From assembly GCA_031274715.1 (NCBI GenBank), contig JAISPT010000005.1:1-58589 (forward strand): a stretch of 58,589 nucleotides of DNA. The letters run 5' to 3'. The position numbers and the translations under genes were made by a program. The stretch comes from Azonexus sp. (GTDB taxonomy: Bacteria; Pseudomonadota; Gammaproteobacteria; Burkholderiales; Rhodocyclaceae). This document shows positions 17,776 to 26,599 of this stretch, one piece after another; position 1 is the stretch's first letter, and the number at the start of each line of letters is the position of its first letter. The notes beneath the pieces are model-generated. The model did no database searches and was not told the origin of the DNA. It was given only the letters and a program-made list of their open reading frames with translations.

Positions 17776-19992
17776 TCAGGCGGCCTGGGTCGGGGGTGGG
17801 CTGGCGAATAGCTGGTCGATCACCGCCAGCCGTTTGGCACGCTCGTCGGCGGCTTCCCCAGCAGCCGATACGATGCGGTGCACGGCCTCGAGCAGTTTCT
17901 TGCGTACCGCCGAGTCGGCCGGCAACATTGCCGGAATAGCTTTGAGTGCGGCTTCCTGGTCGAGCAGCAGGGCGAAGAACTGCTCGCGCAGGGCGACCTT
18001 GAATTCCTGCAGGGTCATGCCTTGGTGTTCGGCGCGAATCTTCTCGATTATGTTGAAGGTACGCTCGTCCACGCCGGTCTTGGCCATGCATATATAGACC
18101 ATGCTGCGGATCACCGCTTCACGGGCGCCGCCCTTGGCAATGCCGGCGCGGGTCTCGCTGATGCACTGATGGACGAAGGCGAGACGCTCGGGGTCGGTGC
18201 CCGGACGCCGCCGTGGCGGCTCATCGGAGCCGCTCAGGCCGACCAGCGCCTGCAACAGCGGCGAGCTGTAGGTGGCGAGGAATAGCTGTTCCATGCCGTG
18301 GTCGCGCAGGTTGCGCCAGTTGTCGAGGGCAGCCACGATGCTGTCAGAGAACGCGGTCTGCCACTGCAGCATGGGGTTGTCGCCAGGCACCGGGCGGCGT
18401 TGGACGCGCACCTGTTCAGCCAGCTTGGCCAGTTGCTGCATCATCGGGTTGCGGTCGGAGAAGAACTCGAACAACAGCTCGTCCGGATCGAATTTTTTCA
18501 GAGGTTCCAACATTCCCGTACTGGCGATGGCGCGGGCGAAAGGCTGGAGCACGGCACGGTAAAGTCCGAGATTGATTTCGGAAACCCGGCGCACGGTGGC
18601 GAAGCGGCGTTCGTTTTCCGGATCGGGCTTGACGATCTGGCGCACGTCGTCGAGCTTGCGCGGCTCGAAGCGCACGATCCAGTCGCCGGTGACCAGTTCG
18701 GGATTGGCCGTATCGGCGGTCTTGGGAGTCAGTACCGCTTGATACAGGCCCGGCGGCAGGACATCGATCAGGTCGATGTTGGAGGCGAATTCCCGGTGTT
18801 CCTTCCTGGCCACGCCGCCGGAGACGAAGATGCCTAGGTGGCCGACACTGTCATGCACCATGTAGATGATGGTCTGGTCGGCGGCACGGATGTCGTCGTC
18901 CTTGCTGTAGAGATCGGTGATCCAGCCGAGCGCTTGTTGTGGTGGCGTGATGTTGTCGCCCTTGGAGCAGAAGCAGATGATCGGCGAGTGGATGTTGCGC
19001 AGGTCGATACGGGTGCCGTCGCTAGTGGTGATCTCGGCGGTCGCTAGACGGTTGCCGACGAACAGTTTGTCGACGATCCACTGGATTTCCTCGCCGTTCA
19101 GGTTGATACAGGTGTTCCACCATTTCTCGAAATCGAGGAAACGCTGCGCGCCTTGGTCGACATTGGCCCAGATGTCGTAATTCTTGCTCCACAGCGTGTT
19201 GGCCGGATTGAGGTTCTCGAAATTCTTGACCAGATACTCGCCGGTGAACTTGCCGTTGCCCAGATCGCTGGCCAGGGCTGTCATCCACGAACCACCGGCT
19301 AGGCCGCCGGAGTAACGCATCGGATTCTTGCCGATCTCTCCCGCCCAGTACGACAGCGGTGCGCCGGCAATGATGATCGGTCCGCACAGTTCCGGCCGCG
19401 TCGCGGCCATCATCATCACCGCCCAGCCGGCTTGGCAGTTGCCGATGATGCACGGCTTGCCGTCCGCCTTGGGGTGGTTGGCGATGACTTTCTCCAGAAA
19501 GGCCGCCTCAGCTCGCATGATGTCTTCCAGCGTTTGTCCCGGCACCGGCTCTGCCGAGAAGCCGATTAGATAGCAGGGATGGCCGGCGCGTAGGGCGACG
19601 CCGATCTCGCTGTCGGCCTTGAAGCCACCGATGCCGGGACCTTGTCCGGCGCGCGGGTCGACGACGACGAAGGGGCGCTTGCGTTCGTCAATGACGACGC
19701 CGGCCGGCGGCTTGATGTGGGCGATGCCGTAATTCACCGGGCGGGGCAGGGTGCGCCCGTCGAGCACCGGCTCCGCTGCAAAGCTCAGCACATTCGGCGC
19801 CTTTTTGGCTTTTTGCACGTAGTACTGGTCGCTACGTTGGCGCAATACGTCCATGAACAGGATCGAGCGCTGCGTGATGTCCACCAGGTATTCGGCGAGC
19901 GGTCCCCAAGCCTGCGCCGGATTGGAGTCGGCCACTGCCGGTGCGGTGCTGGAGGGGGCTTTCGGGCTGGACTTGCTTGCTTTAGTCGCCAT
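17776..19992 (-). CDS. DUF3141 protein, PHA-synthase-like alpha/beta hydrolase
   Basis: A 738-residue protein. The N-terminal half carries an alpha/beta-hydrolase core similar to poly(3-hydroxyalkanoate) synthases, with a nucleophile elbow reading IGNCQAGWA (Cys where lipases have Ser), an Asp in SKGDNITPP and a His in HDSVGHLGIF. The C-terminal half, from about residue 440, is helical and specific to DUF3141. The ATG at 19992 is chosen because AAGGAG lies six bases upstream. No phaB, phaA or phasin gene is adjacent, so a role in PHA metabolism is only suggested by the fold. Confidence 0.82.
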   Translation of the reverse strand: MATKASKSSPKAPSSTAPAVADSNPAQAWGPLAEYLVDITQRSILFMDVLRQRSDQYYVQKAKKAPNVLSFAAEPVLDGRTLPRPVNYGIAHIKPPAGVVIDERKRPFVVVDPRAGQGPGIGGFKADSEIGVALRAGHPCYLIGFSAEPVPGQTLEDIMRAEAAFLEKVIANHPKADGKPCIIGNCQAGWAVMMMAATRPELCGPIIIAGAPLSYWAGEIGKNPMRYSGGLAGGSWMTALASDLGNGKFTGEYLVKNFENLNPANTLWSKNYDIWANVDQGAQRFLDFEKWWNTCINLNGEEIQWIVDKLFVGNRLATAEITTSDGTRIDLRNIHSPIICFCSKGDNITPPQQALGWITDLYSKDDDIRAADQTIIYMVHDSVGHLGIFVSGGVARKEHREFASNIDLIDVLPPGLYQAVLTPKTADTANPELVTGDWIVRFEPRKLDDVRQIVKPDPENERRFATVRRVSEINLGLYRAVLQPFARAIASTGMLEPLKKFDPDELLFEFFSDRNPMMQQLAKLAEQVRVQRRPVPGDNPMLQWQTAFSDSIVAALDNWRNLRDHGMEQLFLATYSSPLLQALVGLSGSDEPPRRRPGTDPERLAFVHQCISETRAGIAKGGAREAVIRSMVYICMAKTGVDERTFNIIEKIRAEHQGMTLQEFKVALREQFFALLLDQEAALKAIPAMLPADSAVRKKLLEAVHRIVSAAGEAADERAKRLAVIDQLFASPPPTQAA

Positions 19993-20214
19993 GCTCAACT
20001 CCTTGAAAATCATGCATGTGCTGTTGGAGGGGAGATGCTTGAAAATCGGAGAGCAGGCAGAATAGCAGAGGGAAGGGCCGGGAAGTGGCGCGATATGTCA
20101 CTCAAATTACCCGCAGCGGATTTTGCGGTTACCATCAATTCGCCCGCAGCGCCCCAGGCGGCCTTTCCCGTCGCCGGCAGCAGCGTTCCACCATCTCATT
20201 TTGAGGAGAGCCAC

Positions 20215-20490
20215 ATGACTGCAAATGCTGAAGACGCAGGCATCATCCAGACCTTGCTGGACCGTTTCAACAACCAGCGCCTGCCCCGGGCGCTGGGACT
20301 GAAGGCCAAGGTCGACCGGGGAGAGGAATTGAACGACATGGAGGTCGAATACCTGGCCTTGGTCGACGAAGACATCCGTGAAATGCAGCCGCTGATCACC
20401 CGCCATCCGGAAATGGAGCCGATGGTCGTCAAGGGGATCGATCTATACCAGGAAATCCTTGCCAAAGCCCTGGAAAACGCCAAGAAATGA
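20215..20490 (+). CDS. Conserved small acidic protein, unknown
   Basis: A 91-residue helical protein (MTANAEDAGIIQTLLDRFNNQRLPRALGLKAKVDRGEELNDMEVEYLALV...), acidic, with no signal peptide or membrane segment. A good ribosome-binding site (GAGGAG) precedes the ATG. It is divergent from the DUF3141 gene with a 222-base gap. Not recognised. The regular helix-turn pattern and phrase LNDMEVEYLALVDEDIREMQ suggest a small adaptor or scaffold. Confidence 0.7.
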   Translation: MTANAEDAGIIQTLLDRFNNQRLPRALGLKAKVDRGEELNDMEVEYLALVDEDIREMQPLITRHPEMEPMVVKGIDLYQEILAKALENAKK

Positions 20491-20544
20491 GGCCCTGGCG
20501 GCTGATCCCCGTGCTGTCAGGTAAAAGCCATAAAGCCCAGCCTC

Positions 20545-20573
20545 TTGAAAGCTCATGCCAACACCCCCATAAT
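20545..20573 (+). promoter_or_regulatory. Sigma-70-type promoter of ssrA
   Basis: TTGAAA and CATAAT are separated by exactly 17 bases. Predicted transcription start is near 20580, just before the acceptor piece of the permuted tmRNA. Confidence 0.65.
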
Positions 20574-20579
20574 GGAAAG

Positions 20580-20853
20580 CATGGTTGTAATTCCGGCAAT
20601 CTGGAGGCGTTCTGGACAGGGGTTCGATTCCCCTCACCTCCACCTGAACCCATCGCGGTGGGTTGAGTTGGGGGTGTACTGGCTTCGACAGGGCGGGCGA
20701 AGGTGCGCAGGCAACCCGAAAGGTGACGGACGTAATCCGCACAAATCCATAAACGCCAACGATGAGCGTTTCGCTGTTGCCGCCTAAACGGCATAGCTGG
20801 GGCCGCTGAAGCCTTATTACCCAAGACAGCCGGCGGGGACTTCGGTCCCCGTC
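20580..20853 (+). ncRNA. ssrA: tmRNA, permuted two-piece gene (ssrA)
   Basis: tmRNA rescues stalled ribosomes and tags the nascent chain for proteolysis. Here the 3' tRNA-like piece comes first: T-arm AGGGG-TTCGATT-CCCCT (20618-20634), acceptor strand CACCTCC (20635-20641), then ACC. A short spacer follows that folds as AACCCA/TGGGTT. The coding piece then starts at 20670 with GGGGGTG, which pairs with the acceptor strand over seven positions (one G-U), and continues with the conserved TGGCTTCGACAGG. The tag frame at 20755-20787 encodes ANDERFAVAA then TAA. The end is set at the strong hairpin GGCGGGGAC-TTCG-GTCCCCGTC (20832-20853), which may be structural or a terminator with a weak U-tract. 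Exact processed ends are estimates. Confidence 0.92.
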
Positions 20854-20880
20854 GTCATTTCCGCTTTCCGTTGAGGTTCC

Positions 20881-21564
20881 TTAACTGTCCAGCCGGAAGA
20901 CGATGGGCACGATCACCGAAGCTTCGACCGCTTCATCGCCGCGCCGGGCCGGCACGAAGCGCCAGCTGGCGACGGCCTGCCGGGCGGCTTCGTCGAGGCG
21001 GGTGTAGTTGCTGCTTTTCTCCAGTTCCACCGTGCTGGCCCGGCCGTCGATCGTCACCTGAACCCGGAGCAACACCTTGCCTTCCTCGCCGAAACGTCGC
21101 GACAGAGGGGGATATTTCGGTTCCGGATTATTTAAGTAGGCGGCGTTGTAGCGGGCGGCGATCAATACCGGCCCGGCGGCGGGAGCCGTCGCAACGGCCG
21201 TTATTGGGGCGGCCTGAGCCGGCTCGGCCACGATCTCGGGCGGTGCGGCAACGAGCGGTGTGGCCGAGGTTGGCGGCTGTTGTTCCGGCGACATGGCTAG
21301 CACCGACCGCTTCTTTTGCCGTACTGGTGGCTCGGCAGCAGGCTTGGCTGGTGCCGGCGGCGGGGCGCTGACCGGCTGCAGTTCCGGTATGGACTGCTGG
21401 ACCTCAATCAATTGCACCTGCAACGGCAGCGGTGTAGCTGCCACGGCCGGAGTACGTGGCCAGGCCAGCACCATCAGATGCAGCGCTGCCGCGATGAGAA
21501 AAAAAGGCCCGCTCCTGCGCCATTCGGGCAGTTCAGGCGGGCGGTCGAGGCATCGTTTAGACAT
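20881..21564 (-). CDS. TonB-family energy transducer
   Basis: A 227-residue protein: a short cytoplasmic N-terminus, a TM anchor at about residues 19-37 (SGPFFLIAAALHLMVLAWP), a Pro/Ala-rich periplasmic spacer (residues 60-135), and a C-terminal TonB domain (YPPLSRRFGEEGKVLLRVQV, with WRFVPARRGD near the end). It couples the inner-membrane proton motive force to outer-membrane receptors. No exbB/exbD is adjacent, so it must borrow another complex. It is downstream of a TonB-dependent receptor that it probably serves, but a hairpin lies between them. Confidence 0.88.
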   Translation of the reverse strand: MSKRCLDRPPELPEWRRSGPFFLIAAALHLMVLAWPRTPAVAATPLPLQVQLIEVQQSIPELQPVSAPPPAPAKPAAEPPVRQKKRSVLAMSPEQQPPTSATPLVAAPPEIVAEPAQAAPITAVATAPAAGPVLIAARYNAAYLNNPEPKYPPLSRRFGEEGKVLLRVQVTIDGRASTVELEKSSNYTRLDEAARQAVASWRFVPARRGDEAVEASVIVPIVFRLDS

Positions 21565-21712
21565 CGCTGCATTTTACGAGCGCCGGCCTGGTTGCTGTGC
21601 GGCGGCGCTGGCCATCAGAGAAATGGTCTTGTTGCGTCAGGCGGTCATCATGCCGGTTAAGAGGGAGGTGGGAAATGACATTTTTCAACTTCCTTCGAGT
21701 TGCGGTAAAGGG

Positions 21713-21741
21713 AAATCCCCGATCGGCGCGACCGGGGATTT
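21713..21741 (-). terminator. Stem-loop terminator after the TonB-dependent receptor gene
   Basis: The 9-bp stem AAATCCCCG/CGGGGATTT encloses an 11-base loop, 16 bases past the receptor stop codon. On the minus strand it is followed by CCCTTTACC, so the U-tract is weak. On the plus strand it is followed by TTCC. It likely attenuates read-through from the receptor into tonB. Confidence 0.5.
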
Positions 21742-21756
21742 TTCCGATAGCCGGGG

Positions 21757-24042
21757 TCAGAACTTGAGGTTGACACCAGCATACAGAGAACGGCCCATGC
21801 CCGGCACCGGTGTACCCCACAGCGGCACCAGACCGTTGGGTACGTTATTCAAGCTGGCCGACATCGTTGTCCCTTGACCAAGGTAGGCGCCGCCGAGTGG
21901 CATTTCGTAATAGCGGTCAAACAGGTTCTCGATGCCGAAATCCAGCCGGAGGCGCTGCCAGGAATAGCTTCCGCGCAGGTTGACCAGGCCGTAGCCACTT
22001 GTCTTCATCTCATTGCGCGGATCAGACGTTCTGTTCTTGGCGGCGACGCCGATGATTTCCAGTGCATTGTCCCAGCCGCCAAACTTCTGTGTCAGGGTCA
22101 GCTTGGCGTTGAGCGGCATGATGTTGTACAGGCCGTTGCCCGTGTCGCGGTTTTTGCCGTGGGTGTAGTTGAGCACGCCTTTCAATCCAAGGGCGCCGAA
22201 GTCGGTACTGGCGAGCGGCATTTGTCCGGCCAGATTGAGACCGTACAGGCGGGCCGACTGGTTGGTATAGCGCAGCACCGTGAACTGGTCGCGCAATGGA
22301 ACGGAACGGGGGCTGTTGGTGGTCCCATCCCACTGGATTGCGTCGATGTAGTCAGCGATATGGGTATAGAACGGCATGGCCTTGAATTCCCAGCGGCGGT
22401 CGGTGGCATGCCAGTCGAAGGTGGCCGACAGGGTGTATGCCTTCTCGGGTTTCAGATCCGGATTGCCGACATAGCCGTTGCCGTCACCGACGAAATTGTT
22501 CATCAGCGCTGCCATTTGCCAGGTCGACCAGGGATAGGTTTCGTACAGGCCCGGTGAACGGACTTTGCGTGCGATGCCGATTTCAATGTCCTGGTTGGCG
22601 CTGACGGTGTAGCGGGCAAGTGCGGCCAGATCCCAGTTGTCGTCGCGGCGCGAACGGTCGCGGGCATTGAAGGCGTCGGCATCGCGCCCCTGATTGCCGG
22701 CGCCGGCCGGGTTGTAGCCCTGTACCTTGCCGGCATCCATGCGCACATGCTCGTAGCGGATACCGAGCAGGGTCATCCATTGCGGGCTGTACACGCGTTC
22801 CCATTCGGCGAACAGCGCGTTGCGGTCGCGCTCGCCATTATGGATGTTGGCGAAGGTGCCTGGCCACATGCCGCCGCCAGATGGCGGCCACCAGTCATCC
22901 AATTCATATCGTTGGGCTTCCGCGCCGACGCGCAGCAGATCGTTCTGGCCCAGCGTGATGTCGGCCTTGAGGCTGGCGCCGGTGGTGTCGCTCTTGGTAC
23001 GCATTGGCATTCCGGCTGCGCAGTTCGGGCCAAGCGGCCAACAGGGGGTTGGGTTGAGCGCACCGGGACCGCCGCTGTCCATGCCATACCAGTAGCGCTT
23101 GTCGCGTCCGAAATCCATCAGGTGATCGACTTTCTCGCGGTAAGCGCGCGCTTCCAGCTGCCCCCAGTCGAACTGCCCGAGCCAGCGGAGGTTGAAGCGT
23201 TTTTGCTGATTGTCGAGCAGATCCATGCGCTGGTTGGGGAAGTTTTGCTCCGCCATGTTTTGAAAGCCGAGGCTGACTTCAAACAGGTTTTTTTCGCCGC
23301 GCAGCGCGAAACCCAAAACATGGTTGGTCGTTTCGTAACCCGTCGAGCCGACCTCGTCGCGACTGAGTGTCCTGCCGGCCCGGCCGGTTGCCGTGTAGTC
23401 TTTGAAATTGCGGCCGGCGGTGTAGTTGTCGGCCTTGCTGTAGGCGCCGTTGTACCAGAGGCTGAAATTCTCGGTGGCCAGCGTGGCCGACAGGTTGGCG
23501 CCTCGCGCATCGTTGTTGCTGCGATAGAACGTGCCGATTTCGCCATTGGTGATGGTGCCCTGGCCGGGGGCGGCAAATTGGGGCGCACGGGTTTCGGCGA
23601 CGATGGTGCCGCCGATGCTGTCGCCGCCGACGCTGACCGGCGTGATGCCGGCATAGACAGTCAGCTTGCCGACGTTACTCGGGTCGACGTAGGAGAGCGC
23701 CGGATTCATGTGGTTGGGACAGGAGGCGATCAGATCCATGCCGTCGACCTTGACCCGCAGCCGGTCGTCGGCCAGGCCGTTGATGGCCGGCAGGCTGGAA
23801 ACGCCGCCGGTGCCGTAGAGGCTGACGCCGGGCTCGTCGCGCAGCAGGCTGGCGGTATCGCTGCTGGCTGCGCGCAATTGCTGCTGTCGGGAGGGGGCGA
23901 CCGGGCTGGCCTCCGGCATTGGACGGATACGATCGGCGGATACCACGACATCGTCCAGTTGTTGCGTTTCGGCGCCAGCCGGAACGACGCCGGCGAACAG
24001 CATGGCCACGGCTGCCGCCAGCGGGCGGATGCGAACCCCCAT
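21757..24042 (-). CDS. TonB-dependent receptor, OprC/NosA copper-receptor-like
   Basis: A 761-residue outer-membrane receptor: signal peptide ending AGAE, a plug domain starting LDDVVVSADRI with LLRDEPGVSLYGTGGVSSLPAINGLADD, and a C-terminal barrel ending in aromatic-rich YAGVNLKF. The stretch CPNHMNPALSYVDPSN in the plug has the Cys-x3-Met arrangement of the OprC/NosA copper-binding site. The barrel contains Met- and Trp-rich loops (for example GGGMWPGTFANIHNG). Copper or a copper chelate is therefore the best substrate guess. The ATG at 24042 follows AGGGAGC. The tonB gene lies downstream on the same strand. Confidence 0.85.
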   Translation of the reverse strand: MGVRIRPLAAAVAMLFAGVVPAGAETQQLDDVVVSADRIRPMPEASPVAPSRQQQLRAASSDTASLLRDEPGVSLYGTGGVSSLPAINGLADDRLRVKVDGMDLIASCPNHMNPALSYVDPSNVGKLTVYAGITPVSVGGDSIGGTIVAETRAPQFAAPGQGTITNGEIGTFYRSNNDARGANLSATLATENFSLWYNGAYSKADNYTAGRNFKDYTATGRAGRTLSRDEVGSTGYETTNHVLGFALRGEKNLFEVSLGFQNMAEQNFPNQRMDLLDNQQKRFNLRWLGQFDWGQLEARAYREKVDHLMDFGRDKRYWYGMDSGGPGALNPTPCWPLGPNCAAGMPMRTKSDTTGASLKADITLGQNDLLRVGAEAQRYELDDWWPPSGGGMWPGTFANIHNGERDRNALFAEWERVYSPQWMTLLGIRYEHVRMDAGKVQGYNPAGAGNQGRDADAFNARDRSRRDDNWDLAALARYTVSANQDIEIGIARKVRSPGLYETYPWSTWQMAALMNNFVGDGNGYVGNPDLKPEKAYTLSATFDWHATDRRWEFKAMPFYTHIADYIDAIQWDGTTNSPRSVPLRDQFTVLRYTNQSARLYGLNLAGQMPLASTDFGALGLKGVLNYTHGKNRDTGNGLYNIMPLNAKLTLTQKFGGWDNALEIIGVAAKNRTSDPRNEMKTSGYGLVNLRGSYSWQRLRLDFGIENLFDRYYEMPLGGAYLGQGTTMSASLNNVPNGLVPLWGTPVPGMGRSLYAGVNLKF

Positions 24043-24161
24043 GAAATGCTCCCTCGATCTTATTAGAAATAAGGGACGATTCTGCCCGGCTGAGTGGCTG
24101 CCTGGAATGTGACATATTGTCGCGCGCCCGGCCGGCCGGGCAGGCCGAGGCGAGGCCGGCG

Positions 24162-25904
24162 TCAGGCGTTGAGCTTTTCCAGCGCCTCGCGCAGCTTGCC
24201 CGGCTCTTCCTGGCGCAACATGCGGCGGACGGTGGGGGCGAGCTCGCCCGCATTGGCCTTGAGCACGCGATTCTTGACCTTGAGGATCTGCGAGGGATGC
24301 ATCGAGAAGATGCGCAGGCCCATGCCGAGGAACAGCCGGGTCAATAGCGGATCGCCGGCCATTTCGCCGCACACCGAAACCGGGATATTGGCCTTCTCTG
24401 CGCTCGAGATGGTATGGGCGAGCAGCATCAGCACCGCTGGGTGGAGCGGGTCGTAGAGCGAGGCGACCTGTTCGTCGGAGCGGTCGATGGCCAGCGTGTA
24501 TTGGATCAGGTCGTTGGTGCCGATCGACAGGAAGTCGAGGCGGCGCAGGAACAGGCCGATGGCCAGCGCGGCGGCGGGAATCTCGATCATGCCGCCGACC
24601 TGGATATTTTCGTCGAAGGCAACCTTCTCGCCACGCAGGCTGGATTTGGCCTGCTCCAGCGCAGCCAGGGTCTGGTCGATCTCGTGGGCGTGCGCCAGCA
24701 TCGGGATCAAGAGCTTGATCGGGCCGAACTTCGAGGCGCGCAGGATGGCCCGCAACTGCGTTTGGAACATCTGCGGTTCGGCCAGCGACAGACGGATGGC
24801 GCGGCGGCCGAGCGCCGGGTTGGTCTTGACCCGGTCATGGACGCTCGAATCGGGATGCAGATCCTTGTCGTTGCCGAGATCGAAAGTGCGAATGGTGACC
24901 GGCCGTCCACCCATGCCCTTGACCACCTTCTTGTAGGCCTCGTACTGCTCCTGCTCGTCGGGCATGTCGCCGCGGTCGAGGAAGAGGAACTCGGTACGGA
25001 ACAAACCGATGCCCTCGGCGCCGCCTTCCAAGGCTTCCGGGGTATCGATCGGTAGCTCGATATTGGCGTACAACGCTACGTCAATGCCGTCGATCGTCTG
25101 CGATTTTGCATTCTTTAGCCGCTTGAGCTTGGTTTTCTCCAGCTCGATCTGGTTCTTGCGTAGCTGGTATTCCTCAAGCACGCGCTCGTCCGGATCGATG
25201 ATGACGACACCGCGCATGCCGTCGACGATCAAGACCTCACCGTCGCGGATCAGGGAGCGGGCATTGCTCAGGCCGACCACCGAGGGAATGGCCATGCTGC
25301 GGGCGAGAATCGCCGTGTGCGAGGTAGCGCCGCCGACGTCGGTGATGAAGGAGGCGAAGCGATGTTCCTTGAACGAGATCACGTCGGCCGGCGACAGATC
25401 GTGGGCGACCACGACCAGCGTTTCTTCCTTGAGGCCCTTGTCGGCCTTCATCACGGCCCGGCTGGGGTGGCCGAGTAACTCCTTGATCACCCGCTCGACC
25501 ACTTGGCGGACATCGAGTTTGCGCTCGCGCAGGTAAGGATCGTCGAATTGCTCGAATTGCGCGACCAGTTGCTCCATCTGCTGGACCAGCGCCCATTCGG
25601 CGTTGCAGCGCCGGGCCCGGATGATCTCGCGTGGCTTGTCGATCAGCTCCGGGTCTTCCAGGAACATCGTATGGATGTCGATGAAGGCGGACAGTTCGGC
25701 CGGCGCATGCTCGGTTGACTCCTTCATCGCCGCCAGCTCGCTCTTGACTGTCGCCACGGCCTGGTCGAAGCGGGCGATTTCCCTGTCCACCATGCGCGGG
25801 CCGACGGTCAGGTGCGACACTTCCAGCGTCGCGTGCGACATCAGCAGCGCCCGCCCGATGGCGATGCCGCCGGAGACGCCAAGCCCGTGCAAGGTGAAAC
25901 TCAT
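24162..25904 (-). CDS. ptsI: PTS enzyme I (phosphoenolpyruvate-protein phosphotransferase)
   Basis: A 580-residue protein that takes phosphate from PEP and passes it to HPr. The active-site histidine lies in GGATSHTAILARSMAIP (about residue 192). PEP-binding motifs GLFRTEFLFLDRG and SIGTNDLIQYTLAIDR and the C-terminal VCGEMAGDP are present. The ATG at 25904 (MSFTLHGLG) is used because AAGGAG lies upstream; an 11-residue extension overlaps ptsH. It forms the end of a three-gene operon with HPr and EIIA-Man. No sugar permease is nearby. Confidence 0.95.
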   Translation of the reverse strand: MSFTLHGLGVSGGIAIGRALLMSHATLEVSHLTVGPRMVDREIARFDQAVATVKSELAAMKESTEHAPAELSAFIDIHTMFLEDPELIDKPREIIRARRCNAEWALVQQMEQLVAQFEQFDDPYLRERKLDVRQVVERVIKELLGHPSRAVMKADKGLKEETLVVVAHDLSPADVISFKEHRFASFITDVGGATSHTAILARSMAIPSVVGLSNARSLIRDGEVLIVDGMRGVVIIDPDERVLEEYQLRKNQIELEKTKLKRLKNAKSQTIDGIDVALYANIELPIDTPEALEGGAEGIGLFRTEFLFLDRGDMPDEQEQYEAYKKVVKGMGGRPVTIRTFDLGNDKDLHPDSSVHDRVKTNPALGRRAIRLSLAEPQMFQTQLRAILRASKFGPIKLLIPMLAHAHEIDQTLAALEQAKSSLRGEKVAFDENIQVGGMIEIPAAALAIGLFLRRLDFLSIGTNDLIQYTLAIDRSDEQVASLYDPLHPAVLMLLAHTISSAEKANIPVSVCGEMAGDPLLTRLFLGMGLRIFSMHPSQILKVKNRVLKANAGELAPTVRRMLRQEEPGKLREALEKLNA

Positions 25905-25908
25905 ACCG

Positions 25909-26178
25909 CTATTCTCCTTCGCCGAAATAGTCGGCAATCAGCGCCAGCAGCGCCGCCATTGCCTCGGCCTCGTCCGGCCCGTCGGTCTCGATGCTGACCG
26001 TCGAACCCTTGCCGGCGGCCAGCATCATCACGCCCATGATGCTCTTGGCGTTGATGCGGCGGCTGCCTTTGGCCATCCACACCTCGCACTGGTATTTGCT
26101 GGCGAGCTGGGTCAGCTTGGCCGAGGCGCGGGCATGCAGGCCCAGCTTGTTGATGATTTCGGTGTCGCGGGTCAGCAT
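25909..26178 (-). CDS. ptsH: HPr phosphocarrier protein
   Basis: An 89-residue protein with the phosphorylated His in NKLGLHARASAKL and a Ser46 region reading SRRINAKSIMGVMMLAAGKG. It accepts phosphate from enzyme I and donates it to EIIA. The presence of the regulatory Ser suggests possible control by HPr kinase, which is not in this window. One base separates it from the EIIA gene upstream and four from ptsI downstream. Confidence 0.94.
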   Translation of the reverse strand: MLTRDTEIINKLGLHARASAKLTQLASKYQCEVWMAKGSRRINAKSIMGVMMLAAGKGSTVSIETDGPDEAEAMAALLALIADYFGEGE

Positions 26179-26179
26179 G

Positions 26180-26569
26180 TCAGTGATCCAGCATATTGAT
26201 AACGCCGTCGCGGCCGCCGTCGCGGGTGCGTTGCAGCAGGACTTCCATACCTTTGTCGCGATAAGTCAGGGCGCGCAACAACATCGGCAGGTTGACCCCG
26301 GCCAGACCCTCGACGCGGCCGGGTTCGAGCAGCTTGAGGGCAAGGTTCGACGGTGTTGCACCGAACACGTCGGTCAGCACCAGCGCACCCTGGCCATTGT
26401 TGACCAGATCGAGCATCTGGCGGGCCAGCGGCAACAGGTCGAGTGGATCGTCCTGGGCGGCGACGCCGAGCTGATTGAGTTGCGCCGGGCGCTTGTTCAG
26501 CACGTGGCAGGTGTTCTGCACGAGTGCTTCGCCAAGGCTGCCGTGGGTGATGAGCAGGATTCCGATCAT
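26180..26569 (-). CDS. PTS EIIA component, mannose family
   Basis: A 129-residue EIIA-Man-type protein; the active-site His is in ILLITHGSLGEAL and LVLTDVFGATPSN is the family motif. With only EI and HPr and no IIB/IIC, it is part of an incomplete, regulatory-type PTS common in betaproteobacteria. The sequence TAAAAT-CCCGCGC-ATG on the minus strand places the start codon seven bases from a -10-like box, so the transcript may be leaderless. Confidence 0.9.
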   Translation of the reverse strand: MIGILLITHGSLGEALVQNTCHVLNKRPAQLNQLGVAAQDDPLDLLPLARQMLDLVNNGQGALVLTDVFGATPSNLALKLLEPGRVEGLAGVNLPMLLRALTYRDKGMEVLLQRTRDGGRDGVINMLDH

Positions 26570-26599
26570 GCGCGGGATTTTAACCCGAAGCCTAGGTGC

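Noticed and set aside
22747..24066. 439-codon plus-strand frame opposite the TonB-dependent receptor
   Set aside because: Antisense shadow of the receptor, with low-complexity Ala/Gly/Val composition typical of such frames.
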